From assembly GCA_029959195.1 (NCBI GenBank), contig CP114126.1, positions 1,116,001 to 1,180,000 on the forward strand: a stretch of DNA of 64,000 bases. Reading direction: 5' to 3'. The DNA is from Dictyophora rubrovolvata (Eukaryota > Basidiomycota > Agaricomycetes > Phallales > Phallaceae). The notes beneath the pieces were generated by a model. That model was not told the DNA's origin. It ran no database searches and saw only the letters and a list, made by a program, of their open reading frames with translations. A program made the position numbers and the translations under genes. Shown piece by piece: positions 47,656 through 60,323 of this stretch (positions are counted from its first letter, which is position 1; the number at the start of each line of letters is the position of its first letter).

Positions 47656-49826
47656 ATGTCGTCTTCTACGAATTTTTCCGCCAACCCGCAAAGTTATTTC
47701 CTTTCCTTTCAAATCCACGAACCTCCTTTGACATTCTCGTGGATTGGGTTCACATTGCTTGCAATAATACTCTCATATGGGGCATTTTTGATTCTAAAGC
47801 CCGATCCATACGTACGGATCTTCTCATCTCGATACAACGACAGGCGTTGACACCGTATTATTATTTAGACTCATATACCGGCTGTAGGAGGTAGTGATAT
47901 TCTCTCTACTTACACTACAGGGACGCAGTTTTACAACCACGCTCTAAAACTTCTCACTGCCGGTTACGACAAGGTCTGTGCACAGATGCTTCCATTTCTT
48001 TGGCTGTTTAGGCTGTTTCTTCGGTTAACATATAGTATAGTACAAAAATGGCGTTTATCGAATACCGGATGACCACCGTTGGCATGTAATTGTAACTCGA
48101 GCGGATCAGATCGAAGAATTACGGAAAGCTCCTGACGATGTAATGTCATTCAGAGAGTCTGTTAACGAGGTTTGATCTAACTTCTTGTGATCATAATTTG
48201 ACCTTGAATATTTAACTTTCTGAAAGACCCTTTTCGTTAAATATCTTCTGGGACCTACTATCTCCACTAATGAATACCACGTCGGTGTCGTACGTTCGCA
48301 ACTTACCAAAAACCTCGCTCACTTGTTCGACGATCTTCGAGAAGAGATTCAGGTTGCATTTGATGATAATATCTCTTTAACAGAAGGTATGTGGTGTATG
48401 GTGTAGCACTCGTGTCGCTATCTCAGGCCCACCATGCAAATATTTACCAGATTGGACTCCGGCAAACGCATATGCCAAGGTTGTTCAGATCGTCGCCCGT
48501 GCTTCTAACAGAGTTTTCGTTGGACTACCTCTTTGTATGTATGATTTCGACATCTCAATGATCCCGTTTTCATACTCATCCCGTAGGTCGTGAATCGGAG
48601 TACCTTCGAGTCAATATTGAATTCACGAAGAGTGTGACCGACGGCCGTAATATCTTAATACGCATACCGGGATTTTTGAGACCGTGAGTCCTGGTTAATA
48701 TCTAGCTACTAAAACTCATTTAACTTTATTATTAAGTTTGGCAGCAAGATATTTGACCAAAGTTCCACAATCAATTGCCATAGCTTCGAAGTACCTTGGT
48801 CCCATCATTGAAGAACGACGCCAAAAAATTGAGGAGTATGGCCAGGACTATCCGGACAAACCTGTACGTCTTCAAATAAGTTTCACTGAAGTAGTGTTAT
48901 ATGTATTTCGATAGAATGATATTTTATCATGGCTAATGGACGAAGCCACCGGCGATGAATTAAGCGTACCCAACCTGACGAACAGAGTTCTTACTCTCAA
49001 TTTCGCGGCTATTCATACAAGCAGCATGGTTTGTGTCTTTAATTTTCTTATTGTCTGTGTGTAACTCACGTGTGCTTCCGTACACGAAACAGAGCTTCAC
49101 TCACGCTCTGTATCATCTCGCCGCCGAACCGCATTATATACAACCGATTAGGGAGGAAATCGAAGCCGTTATTGCCGAAGACGGATGGTCAAAAGTTGCA
49201 ATGACAAAAATGCACAAATTAGATAGTTTTTTCAAAGAAAGTCAACGATACAACGGGATTTCATTCAGTAAGTCCATAATGTTTGCAAATGATATTGAGT
49301 CTAAACTTTAATCGACACGCGTTCATTCTGCAGTTTCCTTAAACCGTCTTGCATTGCGAGACTTCACCTTTTCAGACGGCACTTTTATTCCAAAAGGAGC
49401 CTTTGTTGCTGCTGCTTCATACCCGATTCACCACGACGATGAAAAATACCCCGAGGGGAATACATTTGACGGTTTCCGGTTTGCAAAGATTCGATCTCAC
49501 GAAGGTTTGAATACTACAAATCAGTTTGTTAATACCTCTCCGGACTATATTCCTTTTGGTCATGGAAAACATGCATGGTGAGTTACAACACGGGGAAATG
49601 GTAGTGGCAAAGCGTTGGTGAGTTTATGCTAACTCCATGTACTATATCTCAGCCCAGGTCGATTTTTCGCCGCAAACGAGTTAAAGGCGATGATGGCTCA
49701 TCTTGTACTCAATTATGACTTCAAAATGGAGAGTGAGGGTGTTCGTCCTCCGAACAAGTCAATCGCATTGGCCTGCACGCCCGACTTGACTGCTAAAGTG
49801 ATGTTCAGGCGGCGACATCAATCATG
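47656..49826 (+). CDS. Cytochrome P450, ent-kaurene-oxidase-like, third paralogue
   Basis: Same family as the two repeat-borne P450s but opposite in direction and more diverged. It starts MSSSTNFSANPQSYFLSFQI with anchor FSWIGFTLLAIILSYGAFLIL. Landmarks are HIPAVGGSDILSTY, DDHRWHVIVTRADQIEELRK, THALYHLAAEPHYIQPIREE, FFKESQRYNG and the heme loop FGHGKHACPGRFFAANELK. The C-terminus is LTAKVMFRRRHQS. Every intron has usable borders, and no stop or frame break was seen. The duplicated flanks of the other two are missing here, so it arose from a separate, older duplication. Confidence 0.87.
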
Positions 49827-50554
49827 AAATCCGGTGTTTATTACTGTTGAATACTAGTACTTTCATCTTCAAATGATTTGGTAATCATGAGTGTGGTAAT
49901 CAATTTATGTACAGTATGTTCCTTAGACTACTAGTGGCGAAATCTCTATCTGCTGCTGGGGCACGTCGGCTGTTGCTTTCACCTTCAATCCATCCGCAGT
50001 ACCTCCTTTTCTTAAAACAGTTTTTTCATCGCATTTTCAGTCAATTGACTCTTATCATCCTTCGGTTTGGCGATTTCCATATCTCTCATCCCAAGCTTGA
50101 CCTCGAGATCTTGAAGCTCTGTTTCGAAAACCCGACGCTAGCTCATATGACGATGTGAAGGCATTTATCGATCATCACCATATACTTATACATATTATTC
50201 CAGGGATCTTTGAGTGACATTGAGGTCGTTCGGAGGGCCAAATCAAACAATTCTCGGCAGTGAACCCCCCTTGAAGCATTGAATATTGAATGATAAGACA
50301 AGTTTGGAACTTTTACGTTATTTGTAATTGATTGTGCATGCATATACATAGTATATAATATGAAGTTCAAATCAAGATTAAGGTTCAAATTCGCAATTCT
50401 TACTTTCTGGGAATATTTAAGGACAGGTTCACCAACGACAGAACTTTCAATGGATGCCAAAGAACGTAACGACTTATCACTTCTGCAAGGTTGTTTACTA
50501 CTGCTTTGCTGGTCCAAGTGCGTGGAACGACGCCGGCTTGCATGAGATCCGAAC
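49827..50554. other. Intergenic, no gene seen
   Basis: Holds the P450 3' end and about 600 bp of sequence. Overlapping short frames on both strands (50143-50630) look like chance. Confidence 0.4.
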
Positions 50555-50908
50555 GCACAGCGCCGAGCATCATGAGAGTCCAACACCGCCGATGATGGAC
50601 CACCGCCGGTCTCAGTTCAAAAACCAACAAAACCAGTTATATTGATTTTGATTTTGGGTTTCATATATCTCACTAATAGTTGGAATCCACGATCCGGGTT
50701 TCCTCAACTTTAAATAAAACACATTACCGCACAAGAATCATAATGCGCTCGCATATAAATATATCTGTACCACCTCCAGATGTAGGAAGCATATGGGTTA
50801 CATTGTTCACTGGTACTGGCAAAAATCAACTAGACAATTCTCAGGATTTTTTTCAAGAATGGGGTTTACATAGAGTGACGTACCGTCAAGTACCGGAATT
50901 CCTGAGTT

Positions 50909-53065
50909 TCATGTTTGACGCCTTCTGAACATCACTTTAGCAGTCATATTAGGCATACAAGTCATAGCCAGCGAGATATTCAGTGGGCGAACTCCTTCGT
51001 TCTCCAGCTTGATATCATAATTGAGTAAAATGTGCGCCATCATTGCTTTTAACTCGTTTGCGGCAAAAAATCGACCAGGGCTATCGCGTCAAAATGCATG
51101 TCACTTATTTTGCTTGTTTGTTTCTCAAGATAATAATACACTCACCATGCGTGTTTCCCATGACCGAAAGCAATGTAATCCAAAGAAGTGTTAACATACT
51201 GATTGGTGGTGTTCAAGTCCTCATGGGTTCTAATCTCTGCAAACCGGAAACCTTTAAATTTATCGCCCTCAGAATATTTTTCGTCATCACGGTGAATCGG
51301 GTATGAAGCAGCAGAAACAAAGGTTCCCTTCGGAATAAAAGTGCCGTCAGAAAAGGTAAAGTCCTTCAACGCCAGGCGGCTCAGGGAAACTGTAGGGTTA
51401 AAACGCATGCATGTTAGTATTATAGAATATGAATATGACATGCTACTCACTGAATCCAACCCCATTGTACCGCTGACTTTCTTTGAAAAAACTGTCCAAT
51501 TTGTGCATTCTCGTCATCGCAACTTTTGTCCATCCGTCTTCCGCAATCACAGCTTCAATTTCCTCCCTGATTGGTTGTATATAATGCGGTTCGGCGGCAA
51601 GATGATAGAGAGCGTGGGTGAAACTCTGTTTTAATGATATGAATGTAAGTCTTTGTATAAACATGTCGGCGAAACAAAAACAAAGACACAAACCATACTA
51701 CTTGTGTGAATGGCAGCAAAGTTGAGACCAACAATTCTCCTCGTCAAATTAGGAATGCTCAGTTCATCCGCGTCGGGGGCTACTTCCATCAGCCATTCCA
51801 AAAGATCAGACTAGCACATTGATCTATATATATCCTTTGATGTTCATTTCAAGAGGACATACTGGTTTATCAGGATAGTCCTGACCATACTCCTCCATTT
51901 TTTCCCGCCGTTCTTTGATAATTGGACCGACGAACTCCGCAGCTTTGGCCATTGCCTGCGAAGCTGTAGTTATATATCTCGCTACCCAACTAAGCAAGAA
52001 GATAGAAGTCAGGGTTAGTCGAGTTAACCGAGTTGATACAATATCAAACCGGAACTCACGGCCTCAAAAATTTCGGGAAACGCATTATTGTTTTACGGCT
52101 GTCGTTTACATGTATAGTAAGATCAATAAGCAGTTTGAGGAATTCTGAGTTACGACCTAAACATGATATTATGAAAGATCGGTGTCACTGAGAGATAGAA
52201 ATCATACGTACAGAGAGGCAGTCCGACGAAAATTCTGTTGGAAGCACGGGAGACTATCTGAAGCACCTTGGAGTACGCATGTACCGAGGTCCAATCTGTA
52301 CAATTACATGTTATTTGGCACCCGATATAGCGAAATAAATGGTGAAATATACCTTCTGTCAGAGGGATATTGTCATCAAACGCTTCCTGAATCTCTCCTC
52401 GAAGGTCGTCGAACAAATGGGCGAGGTTTTTGGTGAGATGTGAACGTATGACGCCAATGTGGTATTCATTAGCAGGATTACCCAAAAGATAGTCAACGAA
52501 AAGCAACTGGAAGAATCCTCAGGTTTATACGAAATGACATCGCAAAAGGGAAATATCAGACCTCGTTCGCAAATTCTCTGAATGACAGTACGTCGTCTGG
52601 GGCTTTCCGCAAATCGTCGAGCTGATCTTGTCGGGCCACAATAACATGCCAACGACCATCATTATCTGGTATTCGGAAAGCGCCTTTTTGGTACTAAAAT
52701 TCATATCTTAACCGAGAACGAGGACGTGAAAACAAAAATATAAAGAAAAGCACACCTTGTTATACCCGGCATGAATAAGATCATGAGAGTGCTCATTGAA
52801 TTTTTTTCCTGTGAAATGAGCGGAAATAATATCACTGCCCCCTAAGGCAGGGATGTGAGCCTGGATAAAAGTGAATAAACAATATTGCATTTTGAAATGG
52901 GGTGATGCTTACGATTGGATCGGGTTTTAGAATCAAGAATGCTCCGTAGGAGAGTAGTATGGTAAGTAATGTGAATCCAATCCACGCGAAAGTCAAAGGA
53001 GGTTCATCGAATTGAAAGAAAAGGGAATAACTTTGAGGGGTGGCGGAAATGTTCGTAGTAGACAT
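50909..53065 (-). CDS. Cytochrome P450, ent-kaurene-oxidase-like, right repeat copy
   Basis: Close twin of the gene at 38157-40287, with the same exon layout. It starts MSTTNISATPQSYSLFFQF and keeps the membrane anchor, DWTSVHAYSKVLQIVSRASN, EEYGQDYPDKP, THALYHLAAEPHYIQPIREE, FFKESQRYNG and FGHGKHACPGRFF with the heme cysteine. Differences from the twin are scattered substitutions, including a changed stretch after VGLPLCR (NSEFLKLLIDLTIHVNDSRK here) and a longer intron near 51990-52060. All introns remain spliceable, so both copies look functional. Confidence 0.87.
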
Positions 53066-53900
53066 TATTATTCCCAGACGAGGGTGTAGCCGGGCAAAGT
53101 GGAGTCTTTTTATAAGAAGCTGAAATGAATTCATGTAGCGCCGCGGTTTGTAGCTTGAGGATCCGATAGGAACCCAGTCCGGTTGTGCGGGAGGCAGCCG
53201 CGGGAAGAAGATGCGGACTTCTCTCGAGAAACCGGTGGAAGATAATGCAATAGGAGTTGAAGCTTTATAGCTTCATACATTATATATCATGCATGTCATG
53301 TGCGAGACCTAACGGAGTACCCTGCGATATCAAGCAACGTAAGCGACTCGGAGGTCTAACCAACCCAAATTTAACGCATACGCCTCCATCTAGGCGTTCA
53401 GTAGCCACATAAGTGCATAGGTTTTTCGGTTTAAGGACCCCGCCAAGTGGAACCTTTTTATAATAAATGGGAGACAACTCCCCTTTGATGTGGAACTGTC
53501 ATTCGAGATGATTGAATTGGTACCACGCTAACCAAAGATATTCGACAAATGCTGAGCCATGCACACATTTTCGAGTTTACCTGCGGGCAGCTTTCTGCAG
53601 TTTTGGGCTTTCGCTGAACCGCCCTGTGGAGAGAATGCGACCCGATTCGAACAGATTGATATCAGGCTCAGCAATGAATTAATGGCTTCTGGGTCACATA
53701 AGAGCACATAAGATTGTGCAATGCAAAGCTAGGGCCGCTGGAGCTGTGACCAGTCCGGTGAGCAAACACGCCGTGTCGTTTGGATAATTTAAAACCCATC
53801 GAGATTTGGTTTCCACCACCCGGGGCTTCAATTGGAAGAGAAGCTAATCGGATTTGTCATTCGTTTTCCTGTCACATGTCACACGTGTCACTTGATACTT

Positions 53901-54225
53901 ATGACGACCTCGAACACAAGCAAAGACTGCTTATCCTGTCGACTGATTTCTTCCTTGACGCTGACGGGAATTGGAATCTATGCACTTAGACAAACCCGAC
54001 CCAAATTTCCAGGTTCTCCTGCAGGTAAGGCACTACTTATGGCAGTTGGCACGGGTGAGTCAAGAACATTCAACTTCAAACTTGAGAGTGCATCTTCTCA
54101 CTTGGCTTATTGTAGGTCTCGCTATAATGGGAATAATTCAGGGCATAGATATTGTCAAAGATCCTAATTGGCAGGATAAATCAGACGCTACTGTTCTGTC
54201 AACGAAGCACAGAACCTCAGAATGA
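53901..54225 (+). CDS. DMAC1/DUF4536-like small mitochondrial membrane protein, right copy
   Basis: Two exons, 53901-54054 and 54116-54225, give 87 residues. It is identical to the left copy except for three visible substitutions (A2T in MTTSN, R to K in TRPKFPG, I to M in GLAIMGI). It has the KDCLSCRLIS motif and the same polar end KHRTSE. It is convergent with GH3, 165 bp away. Retention of two intact copies of a presumed housekeeping factor is unusual. Confidence 0.75.
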
Positions 54226-54390
54226 AGCGCGGCTCTTGGCGAAACACAATTTCATTCATTAAAAACATGCGTTGCCATCGATCTACATATAATAACCCCA
54301 ATATTGATACCAATAGATTTACCGTAAGTGACTCTTCTTATATTGCGAAACAAGAAACATCAAAAGGGTTTTCAGTAATAATACAATTCT

Positions 54391-56911
54391 TTACGAGCTC
54401 TGCGGGAATGTCGATATTTGAACTGCTTCCCCTTCTAGTTCAAACGTCGCTGACAATACTGCTGGCGTATCAACTACCAAAGTGTATGTTCCCGGGTATA
54501 CCCACAAGTTCCCGTTCGTGTCAGTGCGTGCAACTGACCCTAACGTGACCGGAAGAGAAGCTGTGCTCCCCTTTTGTGGACCGATGTCGTGCAATCGGGT
54601 AAAAGCGACCAGTTGCTTGTTGGGATGAGGCGTTGGACCGCCGTTTCCGCTTATAAACAAAAGGGCCGCGTAGTCCGACGTAACATGTCCCGTATTCTCA
54701 ACTTCAACTTCAAACGTATCGAACACCGCTAGGTCTTTAGGACCGCTGGTCGCCTTGCTGACAAGCGATCCGATATCATATCGCTTGGATGGTGACGATT
54801 TCCATGAAAATTTGAACGTGGTATAGTGCAATCCGTGTCCGAATTCATACACTGGCGTGCCGGTATACCATTTATAGGTTCGGCCTGGACTTGTGGCACT
54901 CGGACGGAGAGCCATATCGGTCATTGGCAAACTGATGTATGACGCTGGATATTGCGTAACAGGGAGTCGACCAGCAGGTGCTGCCTTTCCCCGAATGATG
55001 TCAATTATGGCGGTCCCTCCACTTTGACTTGGATATCCTCCCCAAATGATAGCGTTGACCTATATAAGTAGATGGACAGCTGAATTTCAAATTCGTTACC
55101 CCCGGGAAAATACTAATTTGCAAACCTGAGAGTTCGATTTGAGTTCCGTATCATCAACTTGGCCTCCACCGAATTGCAATACAACCAAAGGTTTCTTTAC
55201 GGCAGCAAGCTGAGCAATCAAATCAAGCTGATTCCCGGGCCAAGTGATCGCTGTTCTGTCGTTACCCTCAGCTTCAACCGAATCATCAATACCTCCTGCA
55301 TAAATCACGGCATCTGCTTCTTGGGCCGCCGCGACCGCAGCTGCGAAACCACTGGTGTCATTACCAGAGATCGTTGTACCTGGCTGGAAATTTACATCAA
55401 AACCAGCCGAAACGGCCGCCTGAATTGGGCTAATCAAAAATGGTGCTATGCCCTGGTAATTGCCCTGCATCTGTCTCGTCGCGTTGGCGAAGGGTCCCAC
55501 AATGGCCAGCTTTTTAATTGATCCTTTCAGTGGCAAAGTTCCGTCGTTCTTCAGTAAAACTATTCCTTCCACAGCTGCTTGATAAGCGAGCTGTTGAGCT
55601 TGAGGAGTATTGACATCGGCCCAACCAAGTTGTCGATAAGGTTGGTTTTCTGGTGGGTCAAAGTATCCGAGCCTTTGTAAAATAAAATACTTGGTCAGCT
55701 TTCTGATAAGAGTTTTATATTTTTAAACAACTTACCGCACGAGAGATGCATACAAACGTGTCAGAGATTGCTGGATTTGGGAAACCTCTACAAGAGACTG
55801 GTTCAACGCCGCTGGCAATTGCTGGGAATATGTACTTCCACAGTCGACATCCGCACCGGCATTCATCGCGACCGCGGCCGCTTCCGTCAGTGTAGCAGTA
55901 TAACTATGGCCATTGAAGATGTTGTTGATGGCATCGCAATCCGAGGTAACCCATCTATCTTCACCAAAACCCCAGTCGTCCCTTAAAATGGACTGGAGAA
56001 GATACGTGTTAGCACAAGATGGAACGCCGTTAACCGCGTTATAGCTGCACATAACCGAAGCGACTTTTGCGTCTCGCACGCAGCTTTGGAATTGGGGCAG
56101 GTAGTATTCTGATAAATCCTGCGTGGAAATAATGGCGTTGTAGGCGGTTCGGATGTTGCCCTCCCAGTTTTCTAGGTCGTACCCTGCAAAATGTTTGCAA
56201 TCTGCTCCGACCTTAAAGTATGGCTTTGGATCGATTCCGCCCTGAAGGCCTTGCACCAAGTTGTAAACGTATTGGGATGTTCGATAAGCGTCTTCTCCTG
56301 GCGTTTCCTGACCACGACCCCAGCGAGGGTCTCTAAACCCATTTATGTTCGGAGTGAAAAAGTCCAATCCAGCCTTTTGTATATATATCTCATTGAGCTT
56401 TGCCCGTGATGTGCTAGAGGACACCCACCTTGCCAGCGTTGTTGAATGCTCTTGCTTCAGTGCTAATCACGGTGGCCACTTCTTTGATTAGCGGATCATC
56501 AAAGGCCGCACTCATCAAGATAGGCTCGGGAAATGATGTCGCGAAACTGAACTCGCCGCTTGCCGAGAAGTTTACTCCTGGACTCAACGCGACGCCGTGC
56601 TATTCAAACGTTTTAGTCTCCTAGCACACTTTTACGCCATTGTGTCTTACCAGTGCTTCAGACCACCACTGATACGGGGGTATTCCCAGTCGAGAAACGC
56701 CTGGAGACTGGTTAACAGTATTCGCCGTCAATTCTTCAGTTGTAAATTGCTCAATCAGAGCGCGAGCTCGGGTTATAGCATCTTTGGACGTGTCGCAAAC
56801 GGCATTGCCGTTTAAAGGCGAGGACGTGCAGTCGGGAAAGGAGTATTGAAATTGGCCTAGAGCGAAGGGTATAATGCTCAATAAACCAAGTAATTGTCTG
56901 GGAGACTGCAT
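54391..56911 (-). CDS. Secreted GH3 beta-xylosidase
   Basis: An extracellular glycoside hydrolase of family 3 that releases xylose from xylo-oligosaccharides. Exons on the minus strand are 56651-56911, 56429-56599, 55736-56373, 55126-55672 and 54391-55059, giving 761 residues. A signal peptide (LLGLLSIIPFALGQF) leads to FPDCTSSPLNGNAVCD, the bxl-type N-terminus. Then come NINGFRDPRWGRGQETPGED and KHFAGYDLENW, and the nucleophile in WVTSDCDAI (about D289). Family-3 C-terminal markers are LLKNDGTLPL, GNDRTAITWPGNQ, YEFGHGLHYTTF and a fibronectin-III-like end. The CDCDA-type pattern favours beta-xylosidase over beta-glucosidase. It has no damage and is of normal length. Confidence 0.9.
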
Positions 56912-57929
56912 TGTTGTTTTGAAATCTGGGAAAGGTAAGGGAGAAAGGGAAGAGGGGAAGAGGAAGAGGAAGGACGGGAGGTTCCTCCGTTTTCGAACTT
57001 GAACTGGGGTTCTTTCAAATCCTTTTTTTCTTATTTTAAACTATTCGGCAAGGTGGGCTGCGGTTGTGCTAACGGAGGGTCAGACGTATGTACATATGCA
57101 CGTCCAGATCCCGGATATAATCAATAGTTAATTATAAAACTCTATGATGGTGCGTCATGAGATTTTCAGGAGTGAAGCGACGGCCCGTGAAAAAACTTGT
57201 CTTCTCTAACAGATGATCATCTACCTAAATTGTCGATATAATTAAATGATCCTCCTTCCCTCCATGAACAATTCAAACCAGACATCCGTTTCGTCATTAA
57301 TTTTACGAAGTTTCTTGGCCTTTTAGAAGCTTTTCATTTTCATACTTGATCAGTTTTGGTTATGTCTTACTATTAAAAAGAGATCAGCCTCCTAACATAC
57401 ATACATACATACATACGTACGTACGTATGTAGTCTGTCACGCGAGAAGTTATGATCTGATACTTGGTGGTGCAAATTCCGATAATATTCCGACCAAGGGT
57501 GGTCTGACTACACTTCTGTCATAAGTTCAGTCATCCCCACAAGGCATTTGCTCAACCGAAAAGAATTCGATGGTATAAAACACATCATATGATCAGAGCA
57601 TTCAATTGATCATGCATGCATTAGAAACACGATTCGAAAAAAGCCTCAAAAAATTCGAAAGGGCTTTCAAATTGAGTCCTTTAGTACTGGGCTTACGTGT
57701 ATCGAAGCAAGAGATGCTTTCAGGAGACTCTTTCACGTGGTTCTCCCAAGACCTTCGTCACGGGACATACGAACAGCTAAAAGGGGTTTCAGACATGCGC
57801 AGGTGGAGCTGTGTTCGTGGTCGTTTGCGTGGAGAAGAACTTTCCAAAGTCTGAGGACTCTCAACATGGAAGAACAGTCGTTTGTAAGAATAGGAAAAAG
57901 GAGAGCACTGTTGTGTGTGAAGGTATGTC
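56912..57929. other. Intergenic; GH3 promoter and tetranucleotide repeat
   Basis: About 1 kb. It contains purine-rich sequence just upstream of GH3 (56930-56975) and the ACAT/ACGT repeat at 57395-57430. The frame at 57606-57854 is unsupported and runs into the 3' region of the HAD gene. Confidence 0.4.
57395..57430. repeat. Tetranucleotide microsatellite (ACAT)n/(ACGT)n
   Basis: Six ACAT units run directly into three GTAC/ACGT units and a mirrored GTATGT. A simple repeat likely to vary in length. Confidence 0.85.
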
Positions 57930-59645
57930 CTAAAATAGGTAACCTTCTCGCTCCAACGCCCACTTGACTGCATCTTCGACGTTTGCAGCTTGGTGAGTTG
58001 GGTGGTGCGCGGGTGGACCAGTTTCGGGGTCGTAGACACCCGTATGCACGAGTATAGAAGACCAATTCGCCGCATTTGCTCCTAAATTCAGAAGCAGGTA
58101 ATCAATTCATTCAGCCTTTTGCCACGACGTAATTTAATCATGCCTACCAGCGATATCTGGGGAATTGGAAGTTAATAAGACTGCTAATTCATCGAAAAGG
58201 AGAAAACAAGACATTTACCACAAGCTGGATTATCTTTACATAATAATAAAACGATTGATTAAATGGACGAGTTGGGTTAACAATGTCTACTCTGCATACC
58301 TCCAATCATATATCTGAAACATTTTTTGATCAATCATGGCGGGTTAAGCGTACACAAATGCACGTACATTTTAGGTGGTTCTGATATATGTGGAAACTGT
58401 CCCTCAATATGTCTCATCAACTGCGATTTTGCAAAATCAAAAGTTGCTTTCAGTGGTTTTCCATACTGGATATATGGATGATATTCGCCAGCGACCGACT
58501 ACAATTTCAGGAGAAATAAAACATGAAAAAAAAGAATAATCCTTTTCCAAGCTAACCTTATATACGGCCTGAAAAGCTTCAATGAACGAACCCTGTCCCA
58601 AACGTGGATGATTGAATGCACCACGCCATAATATATCTGGATTGCAAAATATCAAATCGATTGGTTTAGGTGGCTGCCCACGGGGTCCACCCAGCATGCG
58701 ATTCTTCGATCGAAGAATGTCGAGCATAACTTGGATATCTAAAGACCAGTTTCGAGGGTCATGAAATACCATGATTGTGCCGAATCTGATCGTGGAGAAG
58801 TCTACTTTCTAAAAGAGGATTGAGTTCATATGAGAGAAAATACGTTGTGCTACATATTTATACCCTGATATGTAGAATATCTTCTTCGGACAATGTGTAA
58901 AAAGGCCAAATACTTTTGGCGCAGGTTAGAGAATCCTTTGAGGTGATAACTAATCTCACCTTGAGTTCCAGGCTAATATATCCAGGGTAGTATATACGGA
59001 TTTAAACCCATAGTTAAAATGGGGACACGAAGGTCCAGTGGGCATCCTGCTGTCACTACATCCAAACAGACTTACTTTTCGGCTATTTTTCGAACATTAT
59101 CCTTAGGACAAGGATTGAATCATGGGGATAGGGTCTTCCATCAGTCTGGCCGGGTAATTTACGGAGAATGGTATGTGCTTGAATTAATTGGAGCAGGTCA
59201 ACCTACGAATGAATAATACCCATTTTTTCTGCCCACACCGTGGCAAATAAATCAAAGGTTGGAGGATTTTACCTGAACGTCCAGCTGCGAAGATAATTTA
59301 CTAGACCGATCCTCTTCGCTGATCCCACCGCCGTTTGTAATCTTGGTGAGTGATTGTAAATAAGACCCAGCTTTGAGTGTACGAGAAATCGGCTTACTAA
59401 GATGTAGGGTATTTTCCTAAAGGTGTGTGTTTAAAACATGTACGTTTTTTTGGAATTGTAACCTGCGAGAATCCGTAGAGTGCGTTTAGCTTCGGGGAGA
59501 ACCTGGGAGCCTTGGAGAAGCACGCCATCCTTATTGCGTAAACTTCATTTAAAGATGTTGATGTTGTTACGATTTGAGGAGACATACAACATCGAATGCT
59601 AATGCAACTGATTTGCTAGTTTGTCCTGAGTTCCCTGAATTTTGA
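57930..59645 (-). CDS. HAD-superfamily hydrolase, CECR5/HDHD5 type; frameshift suspected
   Basis: A phosphatase-like HAD enzyme of the group of yeast Ykr070w, probably mitochondrial. Visible from the N-terminal side on the minus strand are VALAFDVDGVLLQGSQVLPE (motif I, Dx D G), IPYILITNGGGISEED (motif II), LLQLIQAHTILRKL, YGFKSVYTTLDILAWN, SIWPFYTLSEEDIL and VFHDPRNWSLDIQVMLDILR. KPIDLIFCNPDILWRGAF and GANAANWSSILVHTGVYDPE follow before the stop at 57930. Many small exons are joined by short introns. At about 59101-59110 the frame breaks between ILVL and KDNVRKIAEK, with the expected GG of a VLGG motif missing, so this allele may be damaged or misread. The N-terminal exon with the targeting signal was not located with confidence. 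Confidence 0.82.
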
Positions 59646-59844
59646 AGGGGAATGAGGTTTCTTTAATTTGACAGTACCCGGCTAACCTGAATGAACCAAG
59701 CGATAACGAACTCTTTGCGAAAAAAGACTGCGTATCGAGTTCTTTGTGATAAATGTGTTCATTATAAACAAAATATCAAGATTTCCGCTATATTTTTACA
59801 CATGAAAAAAAAAAAAGATCGGGGAGAGCGGAAGCAGATTTGTT

Positions 59845-60323
59845 TCAGGCGCTTAGGCTAACGTGTATCTCTCTGTGTTTAACCAAATAGACATCTGATG
59901 GTCTTCTATCGACATAGGAGGACGCATATAAGGTCAATGGAATTTTGCAAGGTTTCTCCCTTGGCCGATTGGAAAGGAATGTTGACAGACTGGAAGGACG
60001 GCCTAGCTGAGTGTCCCAGAGTATGTGAAGATCTGCCATCGCAAAAGACGGTGGGTTGAAAAGCCGGCGGTAGGAGACGAACCAGACGCAGGAGCAGCTG
60101 CAGAGCGATCAGCCTTGGTGGTGTTTTCGGACGACTTGGAGAGTGAGAAATTGCCAAGAATTACGAGTTGTAGAACTTTATCCCGCAGCGCGAGACGCCA
60201 ATGTTGAATGGATATAATGATTTCTTCTTCAAACCTTGTTGCGTCGTGTGAAAAGACGAATACACCTATCGGGTGGAGACCGGTACATTCAGTGAAACCG
60301 GTGTTTTGAGACATGGGTATCAC
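59845..60323 (-). CDS. Unrecognised protein-coding region
   Basis: I do not recognise it. From an ATG at about 60314 the minus strand reads MSQNTGFTECTGLHPIGVFV, then FEEEIIISIQHWRLALRDKV and LQLVILGNFSLSKSS, which is well-formed protein. The frame ends at 60003, while an overlapping frame to 59845 carries LHILWDTQLGR and SYVDRRPSDVYLVKHREIH. The two may be exons of one gene, or the gene may be broken between them. No motif, signal peptide or membrane helix was noted. It lies between the HAD gene and the HNH gene, all on the same strand. Confidence 0.4.

Larger units (their letters stand above)
50555..54410. repeat. Right copy of the direct segmental duplication
   Basis: Same order and orientation as 37815-41680: a P450 on the minus strand, then a DMAC1-like gene on the plus strand, then the end of GH3. 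The right copy continues into a complete GH3 gene. This suggests it keeps the ancestral right-hand context and that the left block is the transplanted one. Confidence 0.9.

Noticed and set aside
57606-57854. Open frame upstream of GH3 on the plus strand
   Set aside because: No motif and no splice support. It overlaps the 3' end region of the HAD gene in antisense.
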